64,000 bases of DNA, from NCBI RefSeq assembly GCF_004959855.1, contig NZ_SPNT01000005.1, forward strand, positions 124,001 through 188,000, given 5' to 3'. Numbering within the stretch: the first letter of the stretch is position 1; each line of letters opens with the position of its first letter. This DNA is from Nitratireductor sp. XY-223. Its GTDB lineage: Bacteria > Pseudomonadota > Alphaproteobacteria > Rhizobiales > Rhizobiaceae. The position numbers and the translations under genes were made by a program. The notes beneath the pieces were generated by a model. That model was not told the DNA's origin. It ran no database searches and saw only the letters and a program-made list of their open reading frames with translations. Positions 26,999-36,310 of this stretch are shown here, one piece after another.

Positions 26999-28375
26999 TC
27001 AAATGAGCGAGGGCCTGTTTTCCAGTTCCCCGGGGTCTCGATCATTGGCCTTGAGCGCCGCCGCCAGGCGCGGTGAAACCCACTCCCGGTTGGATGCCTG
27101 AAGACCCGGAACAAGGACCCGGACAACGGGAATTTCCAACTTCGGCCTGGTCAGATCCACCCTGTAGGATCTGTAGCCCCGGTTCGTCAGCGTCGACAAC
27201 ACGGCCTCAAGCGTGCTGCCTTCAGCCGCCTCGCCCGACGACGCCGAGCCGATGCCGCCTTCCAGTTCCGGAAACGCGGAGACCGCGAGCCGCTCGAAAC
27301 GCTCGATCCATTTTTGATCCTTGTCCGAAAGCGCGCCCCTGCCCCGGCTGCGCATCCGCGCGAGGGAAATCTCGTGCGCCAGCTCCATCTGGCACATTTC
27401 CAGGAATGCGCCCGCCATCGCGGTCGCCAGCGACGGGTGGGCCTTGAAGCCGGCGACGATGCCGCGGCCCTCGGCATCCGACGAAAGCGCGGCCACAACG
27501 GGTATTTGCAGGTCGCTCGTCAGCTCCAGGAGCCACCATCTGCGCGGCTGGTCGCCGCGGACTTTCTCAGCAAGCGCCGTAAACTGCGGATGGTTCTTGC
27601 CGTTTGTATCGATGCGGCGGGCGGCGTTGCCGCCATACCACCACAGGACGAGCGCGTCGCGTTCAACGACCTCCAGCAGCGCCGACAGGGCGGCCTCGTC
27701 CAAGGTCGCACCGGCGCTGATGCCGGTGCTTTCGGCAGCCCGCCGGCCCCGGCGCAGGGCCTCCGGCCTCCTCAAGACAATCTCGCAGGGAAACAGGGCG
27801 CCTTCACCGTCCGGCAGAGACCGGGCTTCAACCCACTGGACATCGCCAGGCCGAAGGTCTCCGGGAGCGCCAAGGCCGGACAGCGCCCAGTCCAATTCCG
27901 CTTGCGTCAGTCCATGGGCCGATGGGGGCGGGACAATCAGCGGGTCGTCTTCACGTTCGCAGAACGACAGATACTCCGCCGCCTCGCCGATGCAGCTTTC
28001 GAAGGCCCGGCGCCGGTCCAGTCCGCGGCCGGCCATCCCGACATTCCCGTTCGTATCCCTTATGCCGTACCTTTCCGGTGAGACCATTGCACCGAAGAAA
28101 CGGACACCCGGCGCGTAAGGCAGCGGTAATTCGAAGACGTCGTCGAGACCGGCGGCCAGCGACAGCAGCGCGCAGCGGTTTGCTTTCGTTTCGGGATCGC
28201 CGGCGGTTGAACCCAGTTGCCCGGAGCCACCGTCGGCCCGCACATATCCAAGGTCCAGCAGCAGATCCCTCGCGGGTCCCGGATCCACGTCGGCATCCGA
28301 CCGGATCGGCCCATGGCGATGGTCGCCGGCCGCAATGCGATCGAGCAGCGCGCCGGCGGCGCTGAAAGGATACAT
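26999..28375 (-). CDS. YcaO-domain protein
   Basis: The 458-residue protein has a complete YcaO ATP-binding core. GDPETKANRC is at 59-68. AGRGLDRRRAFESCIGEAAEY (about 115-135) supplies the first Glu cluster. TGISAGATLDEAALSALLEV and VVERDALVLWW (about 217-246) give the second Glu/Arg cluster that binds Mg-ATP. YcaO enzymes activate peptide-backbone amides to make azolines, thioamides or amidines. There is no C-terminal proline-rich PxPxP tail as in azoline-forming members (it ends ENRPSLI), and no TfuA, E1-like or dehydrogenase partner is adjacent. A GGGGGGAACCTGCTT leader gives the start at 28375. No precursor-peptide gene is evident. Confidence 0.85.
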   Translation of the reverse strand: MYPFSAAGALLDRIAAGDHRHGPIRSDADVDPGPARDLLLDLGYVRADGGSGQLGSTAGDPETKANRCALLSLAAGLDDVFELPLPYAPGVRFFGAMVSPERYGIRDTNGNVGMAGRGLDRRRAFESCIGEAAEYLSFCEREDDPLIVPPPSAHGLTQAELDWALSGLGAPGDLRPGDVQWVEARSLPDGEGALFPCEIVLRRPEALRRGRRAAESTGISAGATLDEAALSALLEVVERDALVLWWYGGNAARRIDTNGKNHPQFTALAEKVRGDQPRRWWLLELTSDLQIPVVAALSSDAEGRGIVAGFKAHPSLATAMAGAFLEMCQMELAHEISLARMRSRGRGALSDKDQKWIERFERLAVSAFPELEGGIGSASSGEAAEGSTLEAVLSTLTNRGYRSYRVDLTRPKLEIPVVRVLVPGLQASNREWVSPRLAAALKANDRDPGELENRPSLI

Positions 28376-28562
28376 AAGCAGGTTCCCCCCGAATGCCGTC
28401 TCCCCGGTGTCAGAGCACCGGCATCATGTAACCAGCCCCCGGCGCGGCAGTCAAAACCAGGCCGGCCGACGCCTGCGGGAACAGAGAGCACTGTTTACCG
28501 CCATAGGCGCACCAGCAGCCGCAACGCCGTTGTCGCTATGTCCGTCTCGGGAATGTCCTTCC

Positions 28563-28613
28563 TGAGACAGGGGTGACATTTCATTCCGGACACATGGGTT
28601 ACACTTTTGGCCC
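28563..28613 (+). repeat. Left terminal inverted repeat of the IS481-type element
   Basis: It starts TGAGACAGGGGTGACATTTC and ends ...GGTTACACTTTTGGCCC. It pairs with the right end by eye at 38 of 51 positions. The exact outer base is uncertain because the first seven positions match poorly. Confidence 0.7.
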
Positions 28614-28655
28614 TTTGCGGGGAGAGCAAGGGTGCCTTGGAAGGAGTGTAAGGTC

Positions 28656-29819
28656 ATGGATGAACGGCTCAAATTCATCGCACGCTTGCTGGACGGTGAG
28701 AAGATGGCGGTGCTGTGTCGGGAGTTCGGGATTTCGCGCAAGACCGGCTACAAGCTTCGCGATCGATATCGCGATTGCGGCGCCAAGGGCCTGACCGATC
28801 GTTCCCGACGTCCGTACCGTCAGGCCAATCAGCTGCCGATGCAGATCGAGAAGACGATCGTTCGGCTCAAGCGGGAGCGGCCGAGCTGGGGCGCGCCGAA
28901 GATCCGCGAGAAGTTGCGGCGGGGTTACCCGGATGTTCATACACCGGCGATCAGCACCGTGCATGCGGTTCTCGACCGCAACGGCCTGGTCAAGCGCAGA
29001 AAGCGGCGTCGCAACAAGGCAAGGGGCACGACGCTTTCGACCGGCGTCAAGCCGAATGATTTGTGGTGCGCCGACTACAAAGGCGAGTTCATGCTCGCCG
29101 ACCGGCGCTACTGCTATCCGTTGACCATCAGCGATCATGCCAGCCGCTATCTCATCGCCTGCGAGGCTCTGCACACGACCAAGGAGATTTATGCCTTCAC
29201 GGTTTTCGAACGGGTTTTCAAAGAGTTCGGCATGCCCAAGTCGATCCGAACCGACAATGGTGTCCCGTTCTCAAGCCCCAATGCGCTGTTCAACCTGTCG
29301 AGGCTCTCCGTCTGGTGGTTAAGACTGGGCATTGAGATCGAGCGCATCAAACCGGGCCATCCCGAACAGAACGGCCGCCACGAGCGCATGCATCTGACGC
29401 TCAAGCTGGAGACTACAAAGCCGGCCGGACAGAACTTCCTCCAACAGCAAGCCAAGTTCGACGACTTCATCGATTGCTACAACAACGAACGGCCGCACCA
29501 GGCCCTGGATATGCAATATCCGACGGAACGATATTCACCATCACCGAGGACTTATCGCGGCTTGCCTGACATCGACTATCCGTTCCACGACAAGGCCGTC
29601 ACGGTGACCCCATGCGGCCGCATCTGCTTCAACCGCCGAAAGATCAATCTCAGCCAGGTCTTCGCAGGGCAGACCGTCGGAATCAAGCAGACCGACGATC
29701 ATATTTGGCTGGTCAGCTTCCTGGACCATGATCTGGGGTACTTTGACGATGAGACATGCAGACTGGAACCACTCAAGAACCCATTCGGGGCAAAAGTGTT
29801 ACCAATGTCTCCGGTATAA
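28656..29819 (+). CDS. IS481 family transposase
   Basis: From the ATG at 28656, with AAGGAG upstream, the protein has 387 residues; a GTG at 28632 would add eight. An N-terminal helix-turn-helix (CREFGISRKTGYKLRDRYRD) is followed by an rve/DDE catalytic core. The acidic residues are Asp in WCADYKGEF, Asp in RTDNGVPF and Glu in HPEQNGRHERMH. The length is typical for IS481. The frame is intact, so the element may still be active. The C-terminal tail reaches into the right inverted repeat. Confidence 0.92.
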   Translation: MDERLKFIARLLDGEKMAVLCREFGISRKTGYKLRDRYRDCGAKGLTDRSRRPYRQANQLPMQIEKTIVRLKRERPSWGAPKIREKLRRGYPDVHTPAISTVHAVLDRNGLVKRRKRRRNKARGTTLSTGVKPNDLWCADYKGEFMLADRRYCYPLTISDHASRYLIACEALHTTKEIYAFTVFERVFKEFGMPKSIRTDNGVPFSSPNALFNLSRLSVWWLRLGIEIERIKPGHPEQNGRHERMHLTLKLETTKPAGQNFLQQQAKFDDFIDCYNNERPHQALDMQYPTERYSPSPRTYRGLPDIDYPFHDKAVTVTPCGRICFNRRKINLSQVFAGQTVGIKQTDDHIWLVSFLDHDLGYFDDETCRLEPLKNPFGAKVLPMSPV

Positions 29820-29837
29820 ACTGTTACCTATGTGACC
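29787..29837 (-). repeat. Right terminal inverted repeat of the IS481-type element
   Basis: Read on the minus strand it begins GGTCACATAGGTAACAGTTT and runs to ...AACACTTTTGCCCC, mirroring the left end. It overlaps the transposase 3' end. Confidence 0.7.
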
Positions 29838-29856
29838 GGAACGGACCAAGGGATCG

Positions 29857-29932
<76 letters not shown>

Positions 29933-30073
29933 GTCGCCTCGAAATGACCTTGGAGCGTTGGCGGCTCCGGTCAGGCGAGCCGGGTTATAGCACGTCCTTT
30001 TGCCGTGTCCAGACGATTTCACGCCAATGTCATAGATTTTTGGCGAGCATCGGCCGGAGCCGAAATCAGGGCG

Positions 30074-30274
30074 CTAGTCGCCGTCCTCGGAGGGTTTGAG
30101 ATTCTCCTCCTCCTCGGCCACCGGAATGGCGTAGGCGCCGCTCAGCCAGCGCCCCAGATCGACGTTGCGGCAGCGTTCGGAACAGAACGGGTAGCTCTTG
30201 CGCGACGACGGCCGTCCGCATTCGGGGCACGGGCGCGTGCGGCGCAGCGGCTCGACATTGTCCTTTTCGCTCAT
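30074..30274 (-). CDS. yacG: DNA gyrase inhibitor / zinc-binding protein YacG
   Basis: The 66-residue protein has the YacG zinc ribbon: [20 protein letters not shown], with Cys-X2-Cys then Cys-X3-Cys, followed by [15 protein letters not shown], the family's C-terminal signature. YacG binds GyrB and inhibits gyrase in E. coli. The start overlaps the maf stop by 4 nt. The acidic tail ([13 protein letters not shown]) is usual. Downstream is tRNA-Phe, as in many Hyphomicrobiales. Confidence 0.93.
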   Translation of the reverse strand: MSEKDNVEPLRRTRPCPECGRPSSRKSYPFCSERCRNVDLGRWLSGAYAIPVAEEEENLKPSEDGD

Positions 30275-30909
30275 TGCGCGGCGCTCCGTTCCGGCGCCAG
30301 CCAGCCGGCATGCACGTCATAGCCCTCACCGGTCAGCAGGTTGACCGTCTCGAGCAGCGGCAGGCCGACCACGTTGCTGTAGGAGCCCACCAGCTTGGCG
30401 ATGAATGTGCCGGCAAGGCCCTGGATAGCATAACCGCCGGCCTTGTTGCGCCATTCGCCGGAGGCCAGGTAGCTTTCGACCTCCATGCGCGACAGCCGCT
30501 TGAAGCGCACCCGCGTCTCGACCACCCGCTGGCGCAGGCCGTCATTGGGCGTGACGAGGCAAATGCCCGTATAGACCCGATGGGTGCGGCCGGAGAGCCG
30601 GTAGAGCGCGCTGGAGGCCTCGTTGACGAGCTCGGTCTTGTCGAGCACCCGACGGCCGATGGCGACCACCGTGTCGGCGGACAGGATGAACCGGTTCGGC
30701 CATTGCGGATCGCCCTTGAGCGCCTTGCGCGCCGCGTCCGCCTTCTCGCGCGACAGGCGGCGGGCCAGGGTGCGCGGATGCTCGGCCCTGCGGGGCGTCT
30801 CGTCGACATCGGTGGGCATGAGGTGGTCGGGCTCGATGCCGGCCTGCCTCAGCAGTTCGAGCCTGCGCGGCGAGCCTGAGGCCAGTATGAGCTTGTGCGG
30901 CAGGACCAT
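30271..30909 (-). CDS. maf: Maf family nucleotide pyrophosphatase
   Basis: The 212-residue protein has the Maf signature [18 protein letters not shown] (residues 6-23), then [14 protein letters not shown] and LSADTVVA (about 69-76, catalytic Asp), and GGYAIQGLA. Maf proteins hydrolyse non-canonical or ordinary nucleoside triphosphates (dTTP/UTP or modified nucleotides) to monophosphates. It starts at the ATG at 30909, 43 nt after infA. It is coupled to yacG. Length and motifs are complete. Confidence 0.93.
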   Translation of the reverse strand: MVLPHKLILASGSPRRLELLRQAGIEPDHLMPTDVDETPRRAEHPRTLARRLSREKADAARKALKGDPQWPNRFILSADTVVAIGRRVLDKTELVNEASSALYRLSGRTHRVYTGICLVTPNDGLRQRVVETRVRFKRLSRMEVESYLASGEWRNKAGGYAIQGLAGTFIAKLVGSYSNVVGLPLLETVNLLTGEGYDVHAGWLAPERSAAQ

Positions 30910-30952
30910 CTAGACCATTTCACGGTTAGATTGACGCGGAAGCAAGCCGGTC

Positions 30953-31171
30953 TTACTTGAACCGGTAGGTGATGCGGCCCTTGGTCAGATCGTAGGGCGT
31001 CATCTCGACAAGCACCTTGTCGCCGGCAAGCACGCGGATGCGGTTCTTGCGCATGCGGCCTGCGGTGTGGGCGATGATTTCATGCTCGTTTTCCAGTTTC
31101 ACCCGGAACGTCGCATTGGGCAGCAGTTCGGTCACGACGCCCGGAAATTCGAGGACTTCTTCCTTAGCCAT
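30953..31171 (-). CDS. infA: Translation initiation factor IF-1
   Basis: The 72-residue S1-fold protein begins [20 protein letters not shown] and contains [20 protein letters not shown] and [20 protein letters not shown], essentially the consensus IF-1. It binds the ribosomal A site during initiation together with IF-2 and IF-3. It is the first of the infA-maf-yacG group. The 148-nt upstream gap probably holds the promoter. It is full length. Confidence 0.97.
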   Translation of the reverse strand: MAKEEVLEFPGVVTELLPNATFRVKLENEHEIIAHTAGRMRKNRIRVLAGDKVLVEMTPYDLTKGRITYRFK

Positions 31172-31319
31172 AAAGTCAATGTCATCCTGTTACAGTACAC
31201 GGGCGGCCGTGCCGCCCCGGTTGCGCGGGAACCTACACAATCGCCCGCGGTTTGTGAACACAATTGCGCGCGGGTCTTTCAATTCTTGTGTCTTCGGCGG
31301 CATTTTCGGTGCGATGCGG

Positions 31320-31784
31320 TCACAAGTCGCGCCCGAAGCGCTTTTTCAGCATCATGTCGATGTGATCGCGCACGCTGCGATAGGCGGCGACGATCTGGTC
31401 GCGGGTGCCGGTGGCGACCGTCGGGTCCGGCGTAGGCCAATAGACCGCCTCGACGGCGCTCGATCGGGTCATCTCGAGGGCCCGGTGATGGGCCTCCGGC
31501 GCCAGCGAGACGATAAGGTCGAAATAATCGTCCTCCAGCTCGTCGAAGGTGCGCGGCTGGCGGCGGCCGAGGTCGAGGCCCACCTCCTCCAGCACCACAT
31601 CGACGAACGGGTCGCGCTCGCCGGGCCGCACGCCGGCGGAAGCGATGAAGGTGCCGCGCGGCAGGTAGCGGTGGGCGAGCAGCTCGGCCATCGGCGAACG
31701 GATGGCGTTCATGCCGCACATGAAAAGGACCGAAGACGGGGCGCCGCCCGGTTTGTCTGCCTCAATGTCGGGTTCCGCCGCCAA
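31320..31784 (-). CDS. Low-molecular-weight protein-tyrosine phosphatase / arsenate-reductase-like protein
   Basis: The 154-residue protein has the P-loop CGMNAIRSP (Cys-X5-Arg-Ser) preceded by the hydrophobic strand VLFM, and DPTVATG supplies the late Asp-Pro of LMW-PTPases. The family hydrolyses phosphotyrosine or reduces arsenate. The start is a TTG two nucleotides after the UPF0262 stop; no better start precedes the P-loop, so the N-terminus is tentative. It is often found directly after the UPF0262 gene in Hyphomicrobiales. Confidence 0.85.
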   Translation of the reverse strand: MAAEPDIEADKPGGAPSSVLFMCGMNAIRSPMAELLAHRYLPRGTFIASAGVRPGERDPFVDVVLEEVGLDLGRRQPRTFDELEDDYFDLIVSLAPEAHHRALEMTRSSAVEAVYWPTPDPTVATGTRDQIVAAYRSVRDHIDMMLKKRFGRDL

Positions 31785-31786
31785 GT

Positions 31787-32263
31787 TCAGCCGCGCCAGT
31801 GCAGCACGCAGACCAGCGTGAACAGCCGGCGGGCGGTGTCGAAATCGATGGTGATCTTGCCGCCGAGACGGTCCATCAGCGTCTGCGAGCCTTCGTTGTG
31901 GACACCGCGGCGGCCCATGTCGATGGCCTCGATCTGGCTGGGCGTCGAGGAGCGGATCGCCTCGTAGTAGCTCTCGCAGATCATGAAGTAGTCCTTGACG
32001 ATGCGGCGGAACGGCGTCAGCGACAGGATATGGGTGGCGACCTGCTCGCCGTCTTCCGTGGTGATATGGAAGACGAGCTTGGAATCGACCAGCGAGAGCT
32101 TGAGTTTGTAGGGCCCGCCGTCGTGGCCGACCGGCTCGAAACTGTTCTCCTCGATGAGATCGAAGATGGCGACGGCACGCTCGTGCTCGACATCGGGCGT
32201 CGAACGGCCGATGGAATCATCGAGCGTTACGTCCGAAAGCCTGAATGCACCGGCGTCAGCCAT
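31787..32263 (-). CDS. UPF0262 family protein
   Basis: The 158-residue protein carries the conserved features of UPF0262: [20 protein letters not shown] near the N-terminus and [20 protein letters not shown] in the middle, ending [11 protein letters not shown]. The function is unknown. It lies between hisD and the phosphatase gene on the same strand, a conserved alphaproteobacterial arrangement. No signal or TM segment is seen. Confidence 0.92.
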   Translation of the reverse strand: MADAGAFRLSDVTLDDSIGRSTPDVEHERAVAIFDLIEENSFEPVGHDGGPYKLKLSLVDSKLVFHITTEDGEQVATHILSLTPFRRIVKDYFMICESYYEAIRSSTPSQIEAIDMGRRGVHNEGSQTLMDRLGGKITIDFDTARRLFTLVCVLHWRG

Positions 32264-32354
32264 GGCAAAGCGTGCTCCTGAACCGCTGCCGGCCTCCCGC
32301 CCGGACTGTGCGGCGCTATCGGGCCAGCATCTTCAAGCGCAGCCCGGCCAAATC

Positions 32355-33647
32355 CTATTTGTTCATCCGAATTGCAACAGAGCGGGCATGGGCGTCAAGG
32401 CCCTCGGCCTTCGCAAGCGCCACCGCCGCCGGCCCGAGTTTGGCGAGCTGGTCGGCATCGAGCCGCAGCACCGAGGTGCGCTTGACATAGTCGAGCACCG
32501 AAAGGCCGGAGGAAAAGCGCGCCGAGCGGGCGGTCGGCAGCACGTGGTTGGAGCCGCCGACATAGTCGCCGATGACCTCGGGCGTGTGGCGGCCGATAAA
32601 GACGGCGCCGGCATTGCGGACCTGCGGCAGCAGCGCGTCGGGGTCGTCGACGGCCAGTTCCAGGTGCTCCGGCGCCAGGCGGTTGACCAGCGGCATGGCG
32701 GAGACAAAATCCGGAACGATGATCGTGGCGCCGTAATCGCGCCAGCTGGCGCCGGCGATCTCCGCGCGGCTGAGGGTCTTGAGCTGGCTTGCCACCGCCG
32801 CCTCGACGGCGTCGGCGAATGCTTCGCTGTCGGTAATCAGGATCGACTGCGCCGCCTCGTCGTGCTCGGCCTGGGCGAGCAGGTCGGCGGCGATCCAGTC
32901 GGGATTGTTGTTTTCATCGGCCAGCACCAGCACTTCCGACGGGCCCGCGATCATGTCGATGCCGACGGTGCCGAAGACCTGTTTCTTGGCGGCTGCGACA
33001 TAGGCATTGCCCGGCCCGACGATCTTGGCGACCGGCGCGATGGTCTGCGTGCCGAAAGCGAGCGCCGCGACCGCCTGGGCGCCGCCGATGCGGTAAATCT
33101 CAGAGACGCCCGCGAGCTTCGCCGCGACAAGCACCAGCGGGTTGAGTTCGCCATCCAGGCACGGCACCGCCATGACGATGCGCTCGACACCGGCGACGCG
33201 GGCCGGCACGGCATTCATCAGCACCGAACTCGGATAGCTCGCAAGCCCGCCCGGCACGTAAAGGCCGACCGCCTCGATCGCCGTCCAGCGCGAGCCGAGG
33301 CCGACGCCGAGCGCATCCTCGTAGAAATCGTCCTTCGGCATCTGCCTTGCGTGGTGGCTTTGGATGCGGTCATGGGCGAGCTTCAAGGCGTCCAGCGTTG
33401 TCGCATCGACCTTGTCCATCGCCGCGTCGATCTCGGCTGCCGGGACGGCGATGCCCGCCTCGCCGAGGTCGAGCCGGTCGAATTTCTGCGTATAGTCGAT
33501 CAGCGCCGCGTCGCCCCGCGCCTGAACATCGGCAATGATTTTTGCAACCACGTCGGCGACATCCTGCGAGACCTCGCGCTTCATGGCGAGAAGCGCGTCG
33601 AACGCTTCGGCAAAGCCGCTGTCATTCAGGTTCAGTCTGCGGGCCAA
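32355..33647 (-). CDS. hisD: Histidinol dehydrogenase
   Basis: The 430-residue zinc enzyme oxidises L-histidinol to L-histidine (last two steps of histidine synthesis). Signatures include YVPGGLASYPSSVLMNAVPA, IAGPSEVLVLAD, and QAEHDEAAQSILIT with the zinc/catalytic Gln-His. It is full length with an intact catalytic Glu-His region (RLAPEHLEL). It lies 40 nt after the DUF2948 gene on the same strand, as in related genomes. Confidence 0.96.
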   Translation of the reverse strand: MARRLNLNDSGFAEAFDALLAMKREVSQDVADVVAKIIADVQARGDAALIDYTQKFDRLDLGEAGIAVPAAEIDAAMDKVDATTLDALKLAHDRIQSHHARQMPKDDFYEDALGVGLGSRWTAIEAVGLYVPGGLASYPSSVLMNAVPARVAGVERIVMAVPCLDGELNPLVLVAAKLAGVSEIYRIGGAQAVAALAFGTQTIAPVAKIVGPGNAYVAAAKKQVFGTVGIDMIAGPSEVLVLADENNNPDWIAADLLAQAEHDEAAQSILITDSEAFADAVEAAVASQLKTLSRAEIAGASWRDYGATIIVPDFVSAMPLVNRLAPEHLELAVDDPDALLPQVRNAGAVFIGRHTPEVIGDYVGGSNHVLPTARSARFSSGLSVLDYVKRTSVLRLDADQLAKLGPAAVALAKAEGLDAHARSVAIRMNK

Positions 33648-33687
33648 TGGTGTTCTCCCGGTGCCGCTTGGCTTGGATGAGACGGCG

Positions 33688-34134
33688 TCACACGTCAGAA
33701 AGAGGATGCGCCGGACGGAACCCGGTTTCCCAGGCGGCGCCGAGATCGCTCAGTTGCGCCTCGACACATTCGACATCGAACTCGACCGCCGCGTCGCCGG
33801 AGAAGATCAATTCGATGCGGCCGGCGGGTTCCTGCTCGCCGGGCACGAAATTGACCGTCAGGAGCGAAAGCACCGCATCGTCGTCGCTGCGGCGGAAGCC
33901 GCGCGAGCGCACCGCGCCGACGCGGTTGAAATGCAGCGCCGTGCGACGGCGCTCGTAGCTGCGCTTGCTCCTGCCGCCCGATTCCTCCCACACGAAGCGG
34001 TTGCCGACCAGCGCGAACTGCTTATCGCGGGCGCTGTAGTCGAAGTCGGCGGGCTTGAACACCGCGTCCTGCATATAGGCTGAGATGATGGACAGGTCTT
34101 CCTTGTCCAGCGCCACGAGTTTCAAGAGTTCCAT
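33688..34134 (-). CDS. DUF2948 family protein
   Basis: The 148-residue protein starts MELLKLVALDKEDLSIISAY. The SGRSKRSYERRRTALHFNRV region and QEPAGRIELIFSGDAAVEF are typical of this alphaproteobacterial family of unknown function. The ATG at 34134 has AAGGG 8-12 nt upstream, so the longer frame start (34158) is not used. It sits between murA and hisD, the usual place in Hyphomicrobiales. Confidence 0.88.
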   Translation of the reverse strand: MELLKLVALDKEDLSIISAYMQDAVFKPADFDYSARDKQFALVGNRFVWEESGGRSKRSYERRRTALHFNRVGAVRSRGFRRSDDDAVLSLLTVNFVPGEQEPAGRIELIFSGDAAVEFDVECVEAQLSDLGAAWETGFRPAHPLSDV

Positions 34135-34232
34135 GAACGGCCCTTTGCCTGCCGCCAACCCACGGGCGGTTTTCTCAGCAGGTTAGATAATCATTGTTGC
34201 CGGAAGGCGCAATTGCCTTGTCGGCGCGCCGG

Positions 34233-35522
34233 TCAGGAACTGAGGCGCTCCACGGTTGCGCCGCAGCGCGTCAGCTTTTCCTCCAGCCGCTCGAAGCCGC
34301 GGTCGAGATGGTAGACCCGGTTGACGACCGTCTCGCCCTCGGCCGCAAGTGCGGCGATGACCAGCGACACGGAGGCGCGCAGATCCGTCGCCATCACCTG
34401 TGCGCCCTTCAGCTGATCGACGCCGCGCACCGTCGCCGTCTGGCCCGACAGCGCGATGTCGGCACCGAGCCGCGCCAGCTCCTGCACGTGCATGAAGCGG
34501 TTCTCGAAGATCGTCTCGGTGATGTGCGAGGTGCCCTTGGCCTTGGTCATCAGCGCCATGAACTGCGCCTGCAGGTCGGTCGGAAAGCCGGGGAACGGGT
34601 CGGTGGTGACGTCCACCGGCTCGAGGCCGGCACCGTTGCGGCGCACATGGATGCCGGAATTCGTCGCGTTGACCTCGGCGCCGGCGGCGCGCAGCGTGTC
34701 GAGCGCGCTTTCAAGCAGGCTCGCGCTGGTGTCCTCCAGCATCACGTCGCCGCCGGCCATCGCCACGGCCATGGCGTAGGTGCCGGTTTCGATGCGGTCG
34801 GGCAGCACCCGGTGGCGGGCGCCCGTGAGCGAGCCGACGCCCTCGACGATAATGGTGGGCGAACCGGCGCCGGAGATGCGCGCGCCCATGGCGTTGAGGC
34901 ACTTGGCGAGGTTCTCAACCTCCGGCTCGCAGGCCGCGTTGTGGATCTCGACCGTGCCGTCGGCGAGCGTCGCCGCCATCATCAGCACATGGGTGGCGCC
35001 GACGGAGACTTTCGGAAATGTGTAGCTGCCGGCCCTGATGCCCTTCGGCGCGCGGGCATTGACATAGCCGCCGTCGATGTCGATCTCGACGCCGAGCGCT
35101 TTCAGCCCGTCTATGAAAAGGTCGACCGGGCGCGTGCCGATGGCGCAGCCGCCGGGCAGCGAGACGCGCGCCTCGCCCATGCGGGCGATCAGCGGGCCGA
35201 TGACCCAGAAGCTGGCGCGCATCTTGGAGACGAGCTCATAGGGCGCGGTCGTGTCGACGATCTCGCGGGCGGTGAAATGGATGGTGCGCGAATAGCCGCG
35301 GTCCTGCGCCTGGCGGCGGCCGTTCACCGAATAGTCGACTCCGTGATTGCCGAGGATGCGGATGAGCTGCTCGACATCGGCGAGATGCGGCACGTTTTCC
35401 AGCGTCAGCGTATCATCGGTCATCAGCGAGGCGATCATCAGCGGCAGCGCCGCGTTCTTGGCGCCGGAGATCGGGATGACGCCGTTGAGGCTCTCGCCGC
35501 CGACAATTCTGATACGATCCAT
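34233..35522 (-). CDS. murA: UDP-N-acetylglucosamine 1-carboxyvinyltransferase
   Basis: MurA transfers enolpyruvate from PEP to UDP-GlcNAc, the first committed step of peptidoglycan synthesis. The 429-residue protein begins [20 protein letters not shown], followed by [15 protein letters not shown]. The active-site Cys lies in [14 protein letters not shown], so it is the fosfomycin-sensitive Cys type. The ATG at 35522 is used; another lies at 35528 (MCMDRI). It is full length with both EPSP-synthase-like domains. It is monocistronic or leads into DUF2948-hisD, 98 nt away. Confidence 0.96.
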   Translation of the reverse strand: MDRIRIVGGESLNGVIPISGAKNAALPLMIASLMTDDTLTLENVPHLADVEQLIRILGNHGVDYSVNGRRQAQDRGYSRTIHFTAREIVDTTAPYELVSKMRASFWVIGPLIARMGEARVSLPGGCAIGTRPVDLFIDGLKALGVEIDIDGGYVNARAPKGIRAGSYTFPKVSVGATHVLMMAATLADGTVEIHNAACEPEVENLAKCLNAMGARISGAGSPTIIVEGVGSLTGARHRVLPDRIETGTYAMAVAMAGGDVMLEDTSASLLESALDTLRAAGAEVNATNSGIHVRRNGAGLEPVDVTTDPFPGFPTDLQAQFMALMTKAKGTSHITETIFENRFMHVQELARLGADIALSGQTATVRGVDQLKGAQVMATDLRASVSLVIAALAAEGETVVNRVYHLDRGFERLEEKLTRCGATVERLSS

Positions 35523-35581
35523 GCACATCCCGGGCGCGGTGCCCGCCTCTCTTCTTTTTCCTTGCACGACAGCTTGCGTGG

Positions 35582-35761
35582 CTAAGGCCGCTTGTCCCCG
35601 TGGCTCGCCGGCAGGCCAGCCGCCTCGTCCATGGCGCCCTTGCGGCGGGCGCGGGTCTGGCCCTTGCGGCGCTGCAGGTTGGCGCGCAGCTCGGCCGCCA
35701 GCCGCTCCTTGCGCTTGTCGGCCGGGGATTTACGCGTGGCGCTGTCGTCTGATTGTCCCAT
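35582..35761 (-). CDS. Small hypothetical protein upstream of murA (59 aa)
   Basis: From the ATG at 35761 ([20 protein letters not shown]...), with GGGGCG before it, the ORF encodes a highly basic, Lys/Arg/Ala-rich 59-residue protein without TM segments. Similar short basic ORFs precede murA in related alphaproteobacteria. No function is known. The longer frame start at 35803 has no ribosome site. Confidence 0.65.
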   Translation of the reverse strand: MGQSDDSATRKSPADKRKERLAAELRANLQRRKGQTRARRKGAMDEAAGLPASHGDKRP

Positions 35762-35978
35762 CGCCCCGACATACCCCATTCGCCGCAGAGTGGCAAAGGG
35801 CAATTATAGGGCCAAAATCGGGCAATGGCGGGCATTTGTGCCGCAATGGTTTACGCGGGGGTTTGAAGCGTCACGCGGCGTGCGCGCAAAAAACCTGCGC
35901 GGACGGCGCGCATTGGTCCTTGCGTCGATTGTGATCCTATGGCAATAGGCAGCCCGGTTCGCCGCGAACCTTTTTTAA

Positions 35979-36053
<75 letters not shown>

Positions 36054-36310
36054 TGATTTCGAGAGATTTTGATAGTTTGTGTCGTCGATCCGATGGTCGG
36101 GTATCACATTACTTTACTTTCCTTACCGCTGTGTTCGGTGTCCGTTGCAAAAAAGCGATGAACTCCTGAAGACGCAATCATGGGAGGCTTAATTCGGTTT
36201 TGAGTAAACAGTCACTGTAACGGAAGGTGATACGGGCGGCTTCACACACAAATCAACACGCAATAAGTTCATCTGTTAGTTGAGATTGAAGAATCGGACA
36301 ATGAGAGCGG

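Larger units (their letters stand above)
28563..29837 (+). mobile_element. IS481-family insertion sequence
   Basis: A single IS481-type transposase gene is flanked by imperfect terminal inverted repeats. The left end (28563-28613) and the reverse complement of the right end (29787-29837) match at 38 of 51 positions by eye, best in the inner ACACTTTTG segments. No convincing target duplication is seen. The element lies between the YcaO gene and tRNA-Phe, 20 nt from the tRNA 3' end. Confidence 0.85.

Noticed and set aside
28404-28421. Hairpin CCGGTG-tcagag-CACCGG before the YcaO gene as a riboswitch
   Set aside because: The 6-bp stem is short and there is no other conserved structure; too weak to call a regulatory RNA.
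28376-28562. RiPP precursor peptide upstream of YcaO
   Set aside because: Only very short frames (for example a 17-codon MAVNSAL... frame) are present, none with a leader/core layout or ribosome site.
32154-33680. A 508-codon plus-strand frame opposite hisD
   Set aside because: Shadow of hisD; no domain and unnatural composition.
34194-35585. A 463-codon plus-strand frame opposite murA
   Set aside because: Shadow of murA, which has intact catalytic motifs.
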